Below are positions 18,421 through 28,099 of a stretch of 64,000 nt of DNA, one piece after another (the first letter of the stretch is position 1; the number at the start of each line of letters is the position of its first letter). A model generated the notes under the pieces. It was not told where the DNA came from and searched no databases. It saw nothing but the letters and a program-made list of their open reading frames with translations. This DNA comes from JAFGAS01 sp963809875. Its GTDB lineage: Bacteria > Desulfobacterota > Zymogenia > Zymogenales > Zymogenaceae. Where the stretch lies: assembly GCA_963809875.1 (NCBI GenBank), contig CAWELC010000007.1, positions 248,001 to 312,000 of the forward strand. The letters are read 5' to 3'. The translations under genes were made by a program, and so were the position numbers.

Positions 18421-19740
18421 ATGAAAAGGAATACAACATTTCTGGCGCTATTTGTTGCGTTACTATTCTCGGTTCCTTCTTTTGTAAATTCAACGGCTCT
18501 GGCAGGGACTGATGAAACCGGGTCGACAAAAGACACCTTGCCGCCACCGTTTCAAACCAAATCTACCACGAATTACAGCAGGGTCATCGGATGGGCCGAC
18601 GGAAAGACCCCGTTGGCCCCTGCAGGGTTTACCGTTACAAAATACGCCGACAATCTGGAACATCCCCGCTGGATATACGTAGCGGACAATGGAGATGTTT
18701 TCGTAGCTGAATCAAATACTATTCTCAAAGGCATTAGGAAATTTGCGGCAGGTATTCTCCCAAAATTGAAAACCCAACATTATGGGGTGAGCGCTAATCG
18801 TATCATCATGTTTCGCGATGCCAATAGAGACGGCATTCCCGAAAGCCGTTTTGTTTTTGCGGAAAATCTGAACCAGCCTTTTGGAATGCTGATATTGCAT
18901 GATCATTTCTATGTGGGCAATACGGATGGTTTAATGCAGTTCGATTATAAGGCGGGTGATACGAAACTGATAGGAACGGGAAAGAAGATCCTCGCGCTTC
19001 CTGCAAATAGTCCCAACAGGCATTGGACCAGAAATATTATCACGAACAAATCAGGCGATAAAATCTATATCGGAGTTGGCTCCTCAACCAACGTTGCGGA
19101 GAAGGGGCTGGACAATGAAATAGGGCGGGCAGCTATATGGGAAGTAAATCCGGATGGCAGCGGCAGTCGCATCTATGCCAGCGGGCTGCGTAATCCCGTT
19201 GGAATGGCGTGGGCGCCCGGCACATCGGTCTTATGGGCGGCCGTAAATGAGCGCGATGAATTGGGTGATAACCTCCCGGAGGATTACTTAACCAGCGTAA
19301 AGGAAGGCGGTTTTTATGGCTGGCCCTTTGCCTATTGGGGGCAACATCCGGATCCCCGCATGGAAGATAATCCACAACCGGACATGGTCAGCAAGACCAT
19401 TGTACCGGATTTGTCACTTGGATCACATACCGCTTCTCTCGGCTTGGTTTTTTATGACAAGAAAGCATTCCCCGCCAAATACTGGAACGGCGCCTTTATC
19501 ACACAGCATGGTTCCTGGAACAGGAAAGAATTAGCGGGCTATAAGGTTGTATTTGTTCCCTTTAAGAATGGTCGGCCGGCAGGTGAAATGGAAGACTTCT
19601 TAACCGGTTTTGTGGTAGCAGGCTCTACCGGCAGTGAGGTACGCGGCAGGCCCGTCGGACTGGCCTTATTGGCTGATGGCTCCATGCTGGTATCTGATGA
19701 TTCCAGTAATATTATCTGGAGAATCAGCGCGAATAAATAG
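18421..19740 (+). CDS. Secreted PQQ-type sugar (sorbosone) dehydrogenase
   Basis: A 439-residue beta-propeller protein of the L-sorbosone/soluble glucose dehydrogenase family, which oxidises aldoses with PQQ in the periplasm. A signal peptide covers residues 1-29 (ending LAG). Propeller repeats include NLEHPRWIYVADNGDVFVAE, YASGLRNPVGMAWAPG and AFITQHGSWNRKELAGYKVV. The start has GGAGGG upstream. Coding sequence is visibly more AT-rich than neighbouring genes, suggesting transfer. No PQQ synthesis genes are in the window. Confidence 0.88.
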   Translation: MKRNTTFLALFVALLFSVPSFVNSTALAGTDETGSTKDTLPPPFQTKSTTNYSRVIGWADGKTPLAPAGFTVTKYADNLEHPRWIYVADNGDVFVAESNTILKGIRKFAAGILPKLKTQHYGVSANRIIMFRDANRDGIPESRFVFAENLNQPFGMLILHDHFYVGNTDGLMQFDYKAGDTKLIGTGKKILALPANSPNRHWTRNIITNKSGDKIYIGVGSSTNVAEKGLDNEIGRAAIWEVNPDGSGSRIYASGLRNPVGMAWAPGTSVLWAAVNERDELGDNLPEDYLTSVKEGGFYGWPFAYWGQHPDPRMEDNPQPDMVSKTIVPDLSLGSHTASLGLVFYDKKAFPAKYWNGAFITQHGSWNRKELAGYKVVFVPFKNGRPAGEMEDFLTGFVVAGSTGSEVRGRPVGLALLADGSMLVSDDSSNIIWRISANK

Positions 19741-19780
19741 GACTCTAGTCTCTTAGGTCACCATATAAGAGGAGAAGAAT

Positions 19781-20401
19781 ATGAAGGATGACAAGATCAA
19801 AACCGCATCACCGCATGTCTTACCGCCCCTGCCCTACGCGGATAACGCGCTGAGCCCGATAATCTCCGCAAATACGATCAGCTTCCACTATGGTAAGCAT
19901 CACAGGGCATATGTCGATAACCTGAATAAGCTGATAGCGGGAACGGAGTTTGCGGACCTGCCCTTGGAGGATATCATCACCAAGACCGCCGGGAAGGCAG
20001 ACAAGACGGCTATCTTCAACAACGCCGCTCAAACGTGGAACCACACATTTTACTGGCGAAGCCTGGATCCAAAGGGCGGCGCTGCACCACCCGAAGCGCT
20101 GCGTCAAAAAATCGAGGCTTCCTTCGGCTCCCTGGACGCATGCAAGCAGGAGCTGGCGACCGCGGGAACTACCCAGTTCGGCAGCGGCTGGGCATGGCTC
20201 GTGCTGGATGGCGGCAAGCTCAAGATAGTCAAGACCGGCAATGCGGATTCACCCTTGACCACAGGCATGAAACCGTTATTGACCATCGACGTGTGGGAAC
20301 ATGCCTACTACTTGGATTACCAGAACCGACGTGCGGATTACCTCAACGCTGTTCTCGACAAACTGGTCAATTGGGGTTTCGCGGCGGGCAATCTCAAGTA
20401 G
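19781..20401 (+). CDS. sodB: Superoxide dismutase (Fe/Mn family)
   Basis: A 206-residue cytosolic dismutase converting superoxide to oxygen and peroxide. Metal ligands are visible in SFHYGKHHRAYV (His), NAAQTWNHTFYW (His) and DVWEHAYYLDY (Asp and His). The FYWRSL and QFGSGWAWL segments lean toward the Fe form. AAGAGGAG is upstream of the start. It lies 40 bp after the sugar dehydrogenase and may be co-transcribed. There is no signal peptide. Confidence 0.96.
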   Translation: MKDDKIKTASPHVLPPLPYADNALSPIISANTISFHYGKHHRAYVDNLNKLIAGTEFADLPLEDIITKTAGKADKTAIFNNAAQTWNHTFYWRSLDPKGGAAPPEALRQKIEASFGSLDACKQELATAGTTQFGSGWAWLVLDGGKLKIVKTGNADSPLTTGMKPLLTIDVWEHAYYLDYQNRRADYLNAVLDKLVNWGFAAGNLK

Positions 20402-20608
20402 TGTTCCGTATAGAGAATTAGGCCGGCAAAGAAGGCGCGACTCCAGTATAAGGGTAAGGAGAAAAGCCACAGCTAATGAAAGATCATGTGGGCAGCTATT
20501 CGTAATAACCGCAGCATGCATCGGAGTTATGACCATGATTCCGGGAGCGAAGGCTGAGATCCCCCCGGAGTCGAAGTTGTTACGATAACGCTGCTGCTTA
20601 TGAAAAAG

Positions 20609-20636
20609 AATATGGGAGCCGTAAGGCTCCCATATT
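20609..20636 (-). terminator. Terminator behind tRNA-Arg
   Basis: AATATGGGAGCC (20609-20620), loop GTAA, GGCTCCCATATT (20625-20636). On the minus strand it is followed by ATTCTTTTTCAT, so it best fits as the tRNA terminator; it may also end sodB transcripts. Confidence 0.82.
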
Positions 20637-20661
20637 TATTGGTATCAGTAGGTTGTTCTAG

Positions 20662-20734
20662 CGCGCCCGGCACGATTCGAACGTGCGGCCAACGGATCCG
20701 AAGTCCGTTGCTCTATCCCCTGAGCTACGGGCGC
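20662..20734 (-). tRNA. tRNA-Arg (anticodon UCG)
   Basis: 73-nt cloverleaf on the minus strand: acceptor GCGCCCG/CGGGCGC, D arm GCTC/GAGC, anticodon stem ACGGA/TCCGT with loop CTTCGGA, T arm GCACG-TTCGAAT-CGTGC and discriminator G. CCA is not encoded. Confidence 0.97.
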
Positions 20735-20779
20735 ATCGAGCTCATACTACCCCGGCGACCGGGCGCTGTAAAGAGATTT

Positions 20780-22039
20780 TCACTTCTTGGCCGATTTTCC
20801 GTGGATTACCGCTTCTTCCTTTTCGTGGAGGGCCATCATCTTTGACTCCCTGAGCATGAGGGAGAGAATCACGTTGACCAACAATAGTCCCACGAAGACC
20901 AGCATGAACGGCGTCATGGCACGGTTCTCTGTCCGAAGCGCGTCCATCCCGAAGATGAAGATGATCCCCGATACCTGGCCCGCCAGAACCAGCAGCCCCT
21001 GGGAGGTGGCCTCCGGGGCGGGATGCGTCAGCTCGGCGCTGTACTGGTAGCCGATGGGTCCGCCGGCCATGAAGAAAAAGCCGAGCGCGAAGCTCGATAT
21101 CATCAACAGCACGAACGAAGTGGCAAACGTGAGGCCCACGAGCCCCGGTATCGTGAGAATCACCGTCAGGACTATGAAGAATTTACGCTTCCTGAAGACG
21201 TCCGAAAGGATCGGGAAGACGATCGCCCCGGCGATGCCCCCCAGCAGCATGATCGCCCCGGCGTAGCCCGCCTGCTCGATGGTAAATCCCCGGGGCGACA
21301 GGATCTGTTCGATCCAGGTGGTCACGGCGTTGAACATCCCCAGGCCGATGAAGAAGATCACGATGAGGATGATCATGTCGCGCTGCTTGAAGATATGCTT
21401 GAGGCCCTCGAAGACCCCGTGCCGCACGTCGCTGCCCACAAGCCCCGGAAGCGTCGGGGGCTTCTCGCGCATGAAGATGAGAAAGAGGACGGCACCGGCG
21501 GCCGAGACAATCCCGTAGCCCATGAGCATCGGCGCCATTCCGAGGTTTGTGAAAAGGATGGGGGTAAGCGCCATGGCCAGAATGATGCCGATGAACTGGG
21601 CAAGCACCGAGATGCCGGCCGCTGTCGCCCGCTCCTGGAGCGGAAACCACCGGGCGGCAAGCGCCGTAACGGCGTTGAGGATAAACGGCTGGGCGATCGC
21701 GAGTCCGAACTGCGCGGCAAATACCATGGCGTAGCTGGAACCGGAAAAGCCCCTGAGGAGGCCGAAGACGCCCGTCAGCGCCGCCCCGATGCCGATGCCG
21801 ATGCGGACCCCGTAGGTATCGATGACGTAGGAGGCGGGAATGGATACCGCGAGGTAGACGATCATGAAGATCATCGAGAGCACGGCGATAGACAGCTCCG
21901 AGACCCCGTAGAATGTCGCGGCGTCGCCGGTTATCGGGGCAAACGTGATCCAGTTTGCCTGCATGATGAGGTTGATGAGGAAAAAGAGCCCGAGCACCAC
22001 CCACCGATAGCCGTAGACCTTGAATTGTTTTTCTGGCAT
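20780..22039 (-). CDS. MFS transporter (FLVCR-like)
   Basis: A 419-residue major facilitator with 12 predicted helices. The start at 22039 (MPEKQFKVYGYRWVVLGLFF) is chosen for GGGAG upstream; an earlier in-frame start at 22081 is less likely. Membrane features include NAVTALAARWFPLQERATAAG, a pattern seen in FLVCR-type and related transporters, and DVFRKRKFF between helices. The substrate is unknown (haem, choline and small organic cations are options in the family). The gap 22040-22251 before proC holds nothing recognisable. Confidence 0.82.
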   Translation of the reverse strand: MPEKQFKVYGYRWVVLGLFFLINLIMQANWITFAPITGDAATFYGVSELSIAVLSMIFMIVYLAVSIPASYVIDTYGVRIGIGIGAALTGVFGLLRGFSGSSYAMVFAAQFGLAIAQPFILNAVTALAARWFPLQERATAAGISVLAQFIGIILAMALTPILFTNLGMAPMLMGYGIVSAAGAVLFLIFMREKPPTLPGLVGSDVRHGVFEGLKHIFKQRDMIILIVIFFIGLGMFNAVTTWIEQILSPRGFTIEQAGYAGAIMLLGGIAGAIVFPILSDVFRKRKFFIVLTVILTIPGLVGLTFATSFVLLMISSFALGFFFMAGGPIGYQYSAELTHPAPEATSQGLLVLAGQVSGIIFIFGMDALRTENRAMTPFMLVFVGLLLVNVILSLMLRESKMMALHEKEEAVIHGKSAKK

Positions 22040-22251
22040 GGTTCTACTCCCAACAATGGTGAAAACGGTTATGGACAACATCTATGAAACGGGATGAAAA
22101 GGGAAATCGGAAATCTGTGTGAGAGAGCCATCGGTGCCGGTGGGAAGTCCCGTCTTGCCTTGTTTGCGTCGCCTCCGGGGCATCGCACAGCGGATGGAGG
22201 ACAACAGGATGAGCTGTCTTTTCCATCTCGCATCGTGAGCTTACGTCCTGG

Positions 22252-23067
22252 TTATCTCGCGGAAAGTTCGCGCGATCTCCGGTACGCCGCGTCTACCGCT
22301 TCGATGAATGCACCCCGTATACCTTTTGATTCAAGGACCGCAAGCCCCTCGATGGTAGTCCCCCCGGGAGACGCCACCATATCCTTGAGCTCGCCCGGGT
22401 GCCTGCCGGTTTCGAGGACCATCCTGGCGGCGCCGAGCACCGTCTGCGCGGAGAGCTTCTCGGCCACTTTTCGCGGCAGACCCGCCCGGACACCGGCGTC
22501 CGAAAGCGCCTCGATCACAAGAAAGAGATACGCCGGACCGCTGCCCGACAGCGCCGTGACGGCGTCCAGGTGCGCTTCGTCCACGACGAGCGCCTCTCCC
22601 ACGCCGGAAAAGAGCTTGAGCGCCGCCGCAAGATGAGACTCGTCCGCCGATGCCCCGGCCGACAGGCACGACATCCCGCTGAGCACCAGTGCCGGCGTAT
22701 TGGGCATGGCCCGGATGACCGGAATCCCCTTGGGGAGGAGTGATTGGATTGTGGTCAGCGTAACGCCCGCAGCGATCGAGACGATAAGCTTATCGGAGGT
22801 CACGACATCGGCGACCCCGGAGAGGAGTTCCGGGACCTGGGCGGGTTTCGTAGCGACGATGATCATGTCCGAGCCGGTGACGACCTGCCGGTTGTCGGAA
22901 GTCGTGGCGACGCCGAGCTCTGAATCGATGAGGGCAAGCCTGGATGAAGATACGTCGGAAGCGATGATCTGCTTTTTTGGCCAGAGGTCTCTCGCGACGA
23001 TTCCCCTGATGAGGGCTTCGGCCATATTTCCCGAACCGAGAAAGCCGAGCCGCTGGGCGGAAAACAT
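22252..23067 (-). CDS. proC: Pyrroline-5-carboxylate reductase
   Basis: 271 residues; reduces pyrroline-5-carboxylate to proline with NAD(P)H in the cytosol. The Rossmann N-terminus RLGFLGSGNMAEALIRGI and IVATKPAQVPELL are typical. The C-terminal signature is VTALSGSGPAYLFLVIEAL, with LKDMVASPGGTTIEGLAVL. GGGGGGAG precedes the start. Complete, with no anomaly. Confidence 0.97.
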   Translation of the reverse strand: MFSAQRLGFLGSGNMAEALIRGIVARDLWPKKQIIASDVSSSRLALIDSELGVATTSDNRQVVTGSDMIIVATKPAQVPELLSGVADVVTSDKLIVSIAAGVTLTTIQSLLPKGIPVIRAMPNTPALVLSGMSCLSAGASADESHLAAALKLFSGVGEALVVDEAHLDAVTALSGSGPAYLFLVIEALSDAGVRAGLPRKVAEKLSAQTVLGAARMVLETGRHPGELKDMVASPGGTTIEGLAVLESKGIRGAFIEAVDAAYRRSRELSAR

Positions 23068-23121
23068 ATTGTTTCTCCCCCCGTATACGAGTGGCGGTGA
23101 ATGGTGGAAATAAAACAGTAA

Positions 23122-23150
23122 TTGACAATATATATGAAAGATGGTAGCAT
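23122..23150 (+). promoter_or_regulatory. Likely ftsH promoter
   Basis: TTGACA at 23122-23127, 17-bp spacer and TAGCAT at 23145-23150, in the AT-rich gap between divergent proC and ftsH. Confidence 0.6.
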
Positions 23151-23220
23151 TACAAGATTATTTTTGTATTGTTAGTCTGCGGAGTCCGACTAAGGGCGTT
23201 GCGCAACAAAAAGGATATAG

Positions 23221-25062
23221 ATGAACCAATCGCTCAAGAATCTATCCCTCTGGCTGGTGATCATCCTGGTGGTCATTATCGCCGTGAGTCTCCTCTCGCC
23301 GCCGAAAAGCGACGTTAAGGATGTGTCCTACACCGAGTTCCTCTCGCTGGTCGAGGCCTCCGGCGACAAGAAGATCGAAAAGGTGACCATCGAGGGAAAG
23401 GATGTCACGGGGGAAACAAAGAAAGGGAGTAAGTACAAGACCTACATCCCGGACGACCCCGAATTCGTCCAGTCTCTGCTCGCCAATAAGGTGACCGTCC
23501 AGGCCAAGCCCCAGACCATCCCCTGGTATGAAACCGGCATGGCCCAGATGGGTATCCTCGTGGTGATGCTGGTCGTCTTCTGGTTTTTCTTTATGCGGCA
23601 GATGAACTCGGGCGGGCCGGGCAAGGCCCTTTCCTTCGGAAAGAGCCGGGCCAAACTCCTGTCGGAGTCCCATCAGAAGGTGACGTTCGAGGACGTGGCA
23701 GGCATCGACGAGGCAAAGGAAGATCTCAAGGAGATTGTAGACTTCCTCAAGAATCCCGGGAGGTTTACCCGGCTGGGTGGCCGCATTCCCAAGGGCGTCC
23801 TGCTGATGGGCGCCCCGGGGACCGGAAAGACGCTCCTTGCCCGGGCAATCGCCGGTGAAGCCGATGTCCCCTTCTTCACCATATCCGGCTCCGACTTCGT
23901 CGAGATGTTCGTGGGAGTGGGCGCGGCGCGGGTCCGTGACCTCTTCGAACAGGCCAAACAGCGCTCTCCCTGCATCGTCTTCATCGACGAGATCGACGCG
24001 GTGGGAAGGCATCGCGGGGCCGGCCTCGGCGGCGGCCACGACGAGCGGGAGCAGACCCTCAACCAGCTGCTCGTCGAGATGGACGGCTTCGAATCCAACC
24101 AGGGTGTCATTCTGATTGCCGCCACGAACCGTCCCGACGTGCTGGATCCCGCTCTGCTGCGTCCCGGCCGTTTCGACCGACAGATAGTCATTCCGATCCC
24201 CGACTATATCGGCCGGGAGAAGATCCTGGTGGTTCACACGAGGCGCGTTCCCCTCGGCAAGGAGGTCGATCTTTCGATTCTCGCCCGGGGCACGCCCGGG
24301 TTTTCCGGCGCCGACATTGAAAACATGGTCAATGAGGCCGCCCTCATCGCCGCCAAGCGGGGCAAAGAGAAGGTCGAGATGACCGACCTCGAAGAGGCAA
24401 AGGACAAGCTCCTCATGGGCTCGGAGAGAAGATCGATGATCATCAACGATGAGGAAAAGCGCCTTACCGCCTACCACGAGTCGGGCCACACGCTGGTGGC
24501 GATGCTGCTGCCCGGCACCGATCCGATCCATAAGGTCACGATCATTCCGAGGGGCAGGGCATTGGGCATCACCCAGCAGCTGCCCATCGATGACCGGCAC
24601 AGCTACAAGAAGGATTTTCTCGAAAAAAAGATACAGATCTTTCTGGGAGGGCGTGTCGCCGAGGAGCTCGTTCTGGGTGAGATATCCACCGGAGCGGGGC
24701 AGGATCTGGAGGTGGTCACCAATATCGCCCGAAAGATGGTCTGCGAGTGGGGAATGAGCGAGAGCCTCGGACCGCTGACCTTCGGCAAACGGGAGGAGAT
24801 GATCTTCTTGGGCAGGGAGATCGCCCAGCACAAGGACTACAGCGAGAAGACCGCCGAGGAGATCGACGGCGAAGTAAAGCGGATTGTCGACGAGTGCCTG
24901 GTGGCGACACGAAAGATGCTCGAAAAGAACCTCACCAAGCTTCATCTCCTGGCCAAAAGCCTCCTGGAAAAAGAGGTCCTGACCGGAGACGAGATCACCG
25001 CAATCCTCGAAAACGGGAAGGCGGCACTATCCGCGGCAAAGAAGACGGCCGAAAAGGCATAG
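23221..25062 (+). CDS. ftsH: ATP-dependent zinc metalloprotease FtsH
   Basis: A 613-residue membrane-bound AAA+ protease for quality control and regulatory proteolysis. Two membrane helices (about residues 6-24 and 104-122) flank a periplasmic domain. The AAA module has Walker A GAPGTGKTLLARA, Walker B CIVFIDEIDAVGRHRG and an SRH with DPALLRPGRFDRQI. The zinc site is HESGH at 419-423, with the third ligand region ISTGAGQDLE. It opens the plus-strand housekeeping run; folP follows within 70 bp. Confidence 0.99.
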   Translation: MNQSLKNLSLWLVIILVVIIAVSLLSPPKSDVKDVSYTEFLSLVEASGDKKIEKVTIEGKDVTGETKKGSKYKTYIPDDPEFVQSLLANKVTVQAKPQTIPWYETGMAQMGILVVMLVVFWFFFMRQMNSGGPGKALSFGKSRAKLLSESHQKVTFEDVAGIDEAKEDLKEIVDFLKNPGRFTRLGGRIPKGVLLMGAPGTGKTLLARAIAGEADVPFFTISGSDFVEMFVGVGAARVRDLFEQAKQRSPCIVFIDEIDAVGRHRGAGLGGGHDEREQTLNQLLVEMDGFESNQGVILIAATNRPDVLDPALLRPGRFDRQIVIPIPDYIGREKILVVHTRRVPLGKEVDLSILARGTPGFSGADIENMVNEAALIAAKRGKEKVEMTDLEEAKDKLLMGSERRSMIINDEEKRLTAYHESGHTLVAMLLPGTDPIHKVTIIPRGRALGITQQLPIDDRHSYKKDFLEKKIQIFLGGRVAEELVLGEISTGAGQDLEVVTNIARKMVCEWGMSESLGPLTFGKREEMIFLGREIAQHKDYSEKTAEEIDGEVKRIVDECLVATRKMLEKNLTKLHLLAKSLLEKEVLTGDEITAILENGKAALSAAKKTAEKA

Positions 25063-25131
25063 CGTGGCTCTATAACGGTGGCCGATAACGGCACAGTCAC
25101 CGGTATCTCCTTGAAAGAGAATACGTCTGCG

Positions 25132-26058
25132 ATGAACCGATCGACCGCACCCGGGCAACATTCAACGGGAAAACCTCAATCCGCTCAACGATGCTGCACC
25201 CGCGCCCAGCCCGGCCGATTTGTTCTCACGATAGGCGGCCGCTCTCTGGACCTCTCGCGCCGAACGATCATCATGGGAATTCTCAACGTCACGCCGGACT
25301 CCTTCTCCGACGGGGGAAGGTATCTCGGGAGGGACGAGGCGGTCCGAAGGGCCCTCCAGATGGCCGAGGAGGGCGCCGATATCATCGATATCGGCGGCGA
25401 ATCGTCACGACCGGGCGCAGAACCCGTATCGGAGGAAGAGGAAACGCGCCGGGTCGTCGGCGTTATCGAACAGATACGCAAAAGGATTGACACCCCCCTC
25501 AGCATCGACACCTACAAGTCCGGGGTTGCACAGCGGGCGGTGGAGTCCGGCGCCGCGATGATCAACGACATCAGCGCGCTCTCGTTTGACCCGGGTATGG
25601 CGGAGCTTGCCGCCCGCCTCAGCGTGCCGGTGGTCCTTATGCACATCAAGGGAACGCCCAGGGACATGCAGAAGGACCCCCGCTATACGGACTTGATCGG
25701 CGAGATAAAAGGCTTTCTCGGTCGGGCCATCAAGCGCGCGACCGAGGCGGGGGTCGATCCCCGGCAGATCATCATCGACCCGGGCATTGGATTTGGAAAG
25801 AGTGCCGAGGATAACCTCACGCTGATCGGACATCTCCCTGATTTCTTTGAGCTCGGGTGTCCGGTGCTGATCGGCGCCTCGCGAAAATCGTTCATCGGCG
25901 CCGTCACCGGCAGGCCCGTCGACGACCGGCTGTGGGGCAGCATCGGGGCCGCCGCGGCCGCGGCGCTTCTGGGCGCCCACATCGTGCGGGTTCACGACGT
26001 GGCCGAAACGAGGGATGCGCTTACCGTCGTCGACGCGATCAAGCGGCACGATCGGTAG
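25132..26058 (+). CDS. folP: Dihydropteroate synthase
   Basis: Condenses p-aminobenzoate with dihydropterin pyrophosphate in folate synthesis. Signatures are IMGILNVTPDSFSDGG, ADIIDIGGESSRPGAEPV and INDISALSFDPGM, with GASRKSFIGAVTGRPVDDRL at the substrate site. The frame is open to a GTG at 25078, but the segment before ATG 25132 is not conserved and lacks a ribosome site; either start leaves a longer N-terminus than usual. In many genomes cdaA lies between folP and glmM; here there is only a 111-bp gap. Confidence 0.95.
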   Translation: MNRSTAPGQHSTGKPQSAQRCCTRAQPGRFVLTIGGRSLDLSRRTIIMGILNVTPDSFSDGGRYLGRDEAVRRALQMAEEGADIIDIGGESSRPGAEPVSEEEETRRVVGVIEQIRKRIDTPLSIDTYKSGVAQRAVESGAAMINDISALSFDPGMAELAARLSVPVVLMHIKGTPRDMQKDPRYTDLIGEIKGFLGRAIKRATEAGVDPRQIIIDPGIGFGKSAEDNLTLIGHLPDFFELGCPVLIGASRKSFIGAVTGRPVDDRLWGSIGAAAAAALLGAHIVRVHDVAETRDALTVVDAIKRHDR

Positions 26059-26169
26059 CGCCGCGACAAGCGTCCCCGGCGGGACACTCCGGCCCCGGGC
26101 CGGGCGCCTACGATCGAACGGGAACGGCGTCACCCCTTTGGACATGATGCTCGAAAGGACACGATAGCC

Positions 26170-27519
26170 ATGAAGAAACTCTTCGGCACCGACGGGATTC
26201 GCGGCGTGGCAAACGAAGAGCCGATGACCACCGAGACGGCCATGAAGGTGGGCCGGGCCACGGCCTACATCTTCAAGGGAGGCGCCAAGCGCCACCGGAT
26301 CGTCATCGGCAAGGATACGCGGCTTTCGGGCTACATGCTCGAAACGGCGCTGGCATCCGGGATCTGCTCGATGGGGGTGGACGTGCTGCTCGTCGGGCCG
26401 CTCCCCACCCCGGGGATCGCCTTTATCACCTCCAGCATGCGGGCCGACGCCGGGGTCGTCATCTCCGCCTCGCACAATCCCTTTCAGGACAACGGGATCA
26501 AAATATTCTCCGGCGACGGTTTCAAGCTCCCCGACGAAAGGGAGCTGGAGATCGAACAGCTCATCTCTTCCGACGAGCTGGCCCGGCTGCGCCCTATTGC
26601 CTCCGAGGTCGGCAAGGCCTTCCGGGTGGAGGATGCCGTCGGGCGTTACGTCGTATTTCTCAAGAGCGCCTTTCCCAAGCATCTGGACCTCTCCGGCTTG
26701 AAGATTGCGGTGGACTGCGCCCACGGCGCGGCCTACCGGGTGGCGCCCGCGGTCTTCGAGGAGCTTGGGGCCCACGTGGTCACGTGCGGACACGAGCCCA
26801 ACGGAGAGAACATTAACGCCGGCTGCGGGTCGCTCTACCCCGGGGTCGTCAGCTCACTGGTCAAGGAGACCGGGGCCGACATCGGGATCGCGCTTGACGG
26901 TGACGCCGACAGGGTCATCGTGGTGGACGATAACGGCACCGAGTTCAACGGCGACAAGATCATGGCCGTCTGCGCAGGCCAGATGATGGAAAACAGGGAG
27001 CTGAAGGATGGCGTGCTCGTGGCCACGGTCATGAGCAACATGGGGCTTGAGCTCTTCATGAAAGAGATCGGCGGCCGGCTCATCCGTACCCAGGTCGGGG
27101 ACCGCTACGTGGTGGAGAAGATGGTCAAGGGCGGCTACCGGCTCGGCGGCGAACAGTCGGGCCATATCATCTTCCTGGACTACAACACAACCGGCGACGG
27201 CGTCCTCTCGGCCCTCATGCTCCTTTCGGTGATGGTCAGAAAGAACAAGCGGCTCTCGGAGCTTGCCGGCGTCATCACCGATTTCCCCCAGGTGTTGAAA
27301 AACGTCCGGGTCGGCAGGCGGGCAATCCTGGCCGATATCCCGGGGGTCGCTTCGGCGATCGATGACGCGGAGCGGCGTCTCGGCGACAAGGGGCGGGTCC
27401 TCGTGCGATATTCCGGCACGGAAAACAAGGTCAGGGTGATGATCGAGGGGCAGGACGAGACACTGATCACAGAGCTTGCCTCCGGGATCGCCGAGACGAT
27501 CGAAAAGGAGCTCGCATGA
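26170..27519 (+). CDS. glmM: Phosphoglucosamine mutase
   Basis: Interconverts glucosamine-6-P and glucosamine-1-P for cell-wall UDP-GlcNAc. 449 residues. N-terminal KKLFGTDGIRGVANEEP, active-site VVISASHNPFQDNGIK with phosphoserine Ser101, Mg site ALDGDADRVIVVD, and sugar loop GGEQSGHIIFLD are all present. The stop overlaps acpS by 4 bp. Confidence 0.99.
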   Translation: MKKLFGTDGIRGVANEEPMTTETAMKVGRATAYIFKGGAKRHRIVIGKDTRLSGYMLETALASGICSMGVDVLLVGPLPTPGIAFITSSMRADAGVVISASHNPFQDNGIKIFSGDGFKLPDERELEIEQLISSDELARLRPIASEVGKAFRVEDAVGRYVVFLKSAFPKHLDLSGLKIAVDCAHGAAYRVAPAVFEELGAHVVTCGHEPNGENINAGCGSLYPGVVSSLVKETGADIGIALDGDADRVIVVDDNGTEFNGDKIMAVCAGQMMENRELKDGVLVATVMSNMGLELFMKEIGGRLIRTQVGDRYVVEKMVKGGYRLGGEQSGHIIFLDYNTTGDGVLSALMLLSVMVRKNKRLSELAGVITDFPQVLKNVRVGRRAILADIPGVASAIDDAERRLGDKGRVLVRYSGTENKVRVMIEGQDETLITELASGIAETIEKELA

Positions 27520-27893
27520 TCCTCTCGGTCGGCACCGACGCCCTCGAGATCGAGCGGATGGCCCTGGCCCTCAGGCGCCAGGGGAAGGGTTTTGAGCGGC
27601 GTATCTTCACCGAGTGGGAGAACGCCTACTGCAAGCGAAAGAAAAACTCCGCCTCCTCGTACGCCGCCCGTTTCGCCGCAAAGGAGGCGACCCTCAAGGC
27701 CCTCGGCCGGGGGCTCTTCCAGGGGGCGGCGATGAGCGAGATAGAGGTGGTGAGCGGACCGCGGGGAAAACCCTCGATCCTGCTTCACGGGGGGGCGCTC
27801 AGGATCTTTGGGGAGCTGGGGGGCAAGACGATTCACCTCTCGCTGACGCATTCAAGGGATATCGCGTTTGCGGTCGTGATCTTCGAGGGGTAG
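27516..27893 (+). CDS. acpS: Holo-[acyl-carrier-protein] synthase
   Basis: 125 residues; transfers 4'-phosphopantetheine from CoA to acyl carrier protein. The family N-terminus ILSVGTDALEIERM holds the Mg-binding Asp, and ARFAAKEATLKALG is the second signature with Glu and Lys. The C-terminal HLSLTHSRDIAFAVVIFE is typical. It is translationally coupled to glmM. The usual pdxJ neighbour is absent. Confidence 0.95.
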   Translation: MILSVGTDALEIERMALALRRQGKGFERRIFTEWENAYCKRKKNSASSYAARFAAKEATLKALGRGLFQGAAMSEIEVVSGPRGKPSILLHGGALRIFGELGGKTIHLSLTHSRDIAFAVVIFEG

Positions 27894-28099
27894 TCGGCGA
27901 GAAGGTCGTCCTTCCCGCCGGGTTCCATCCCTCGTTCGGCCGAAACTCGTAATATGCGCGAAGTCTTTGCGCGTACCGTTCCCGTAGAATGCATCGGGAA
28001 CGTTTCTTACGCTTACGAAAGCCCGTAAAGGCAGGGCATACGAGTGGGGCCTCTCTTCGGGAGGCAGTTCGAAAAAAAAGTCTTCGTGGGGTACAGGCT

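Noticed and set aside
21023..22087. 354-codon plus-strand frame opposite the MFS gene
   Set aside because: Charged, repetitive translation typical of an antisense shadow of a membrane protein.
23242..24945. 567-codon open frame on the minus strand inside ftsH
   Set aside because: Antisense shadow of a full, intact ftsH; the translation is Asp/Arg/His-rich without family features.
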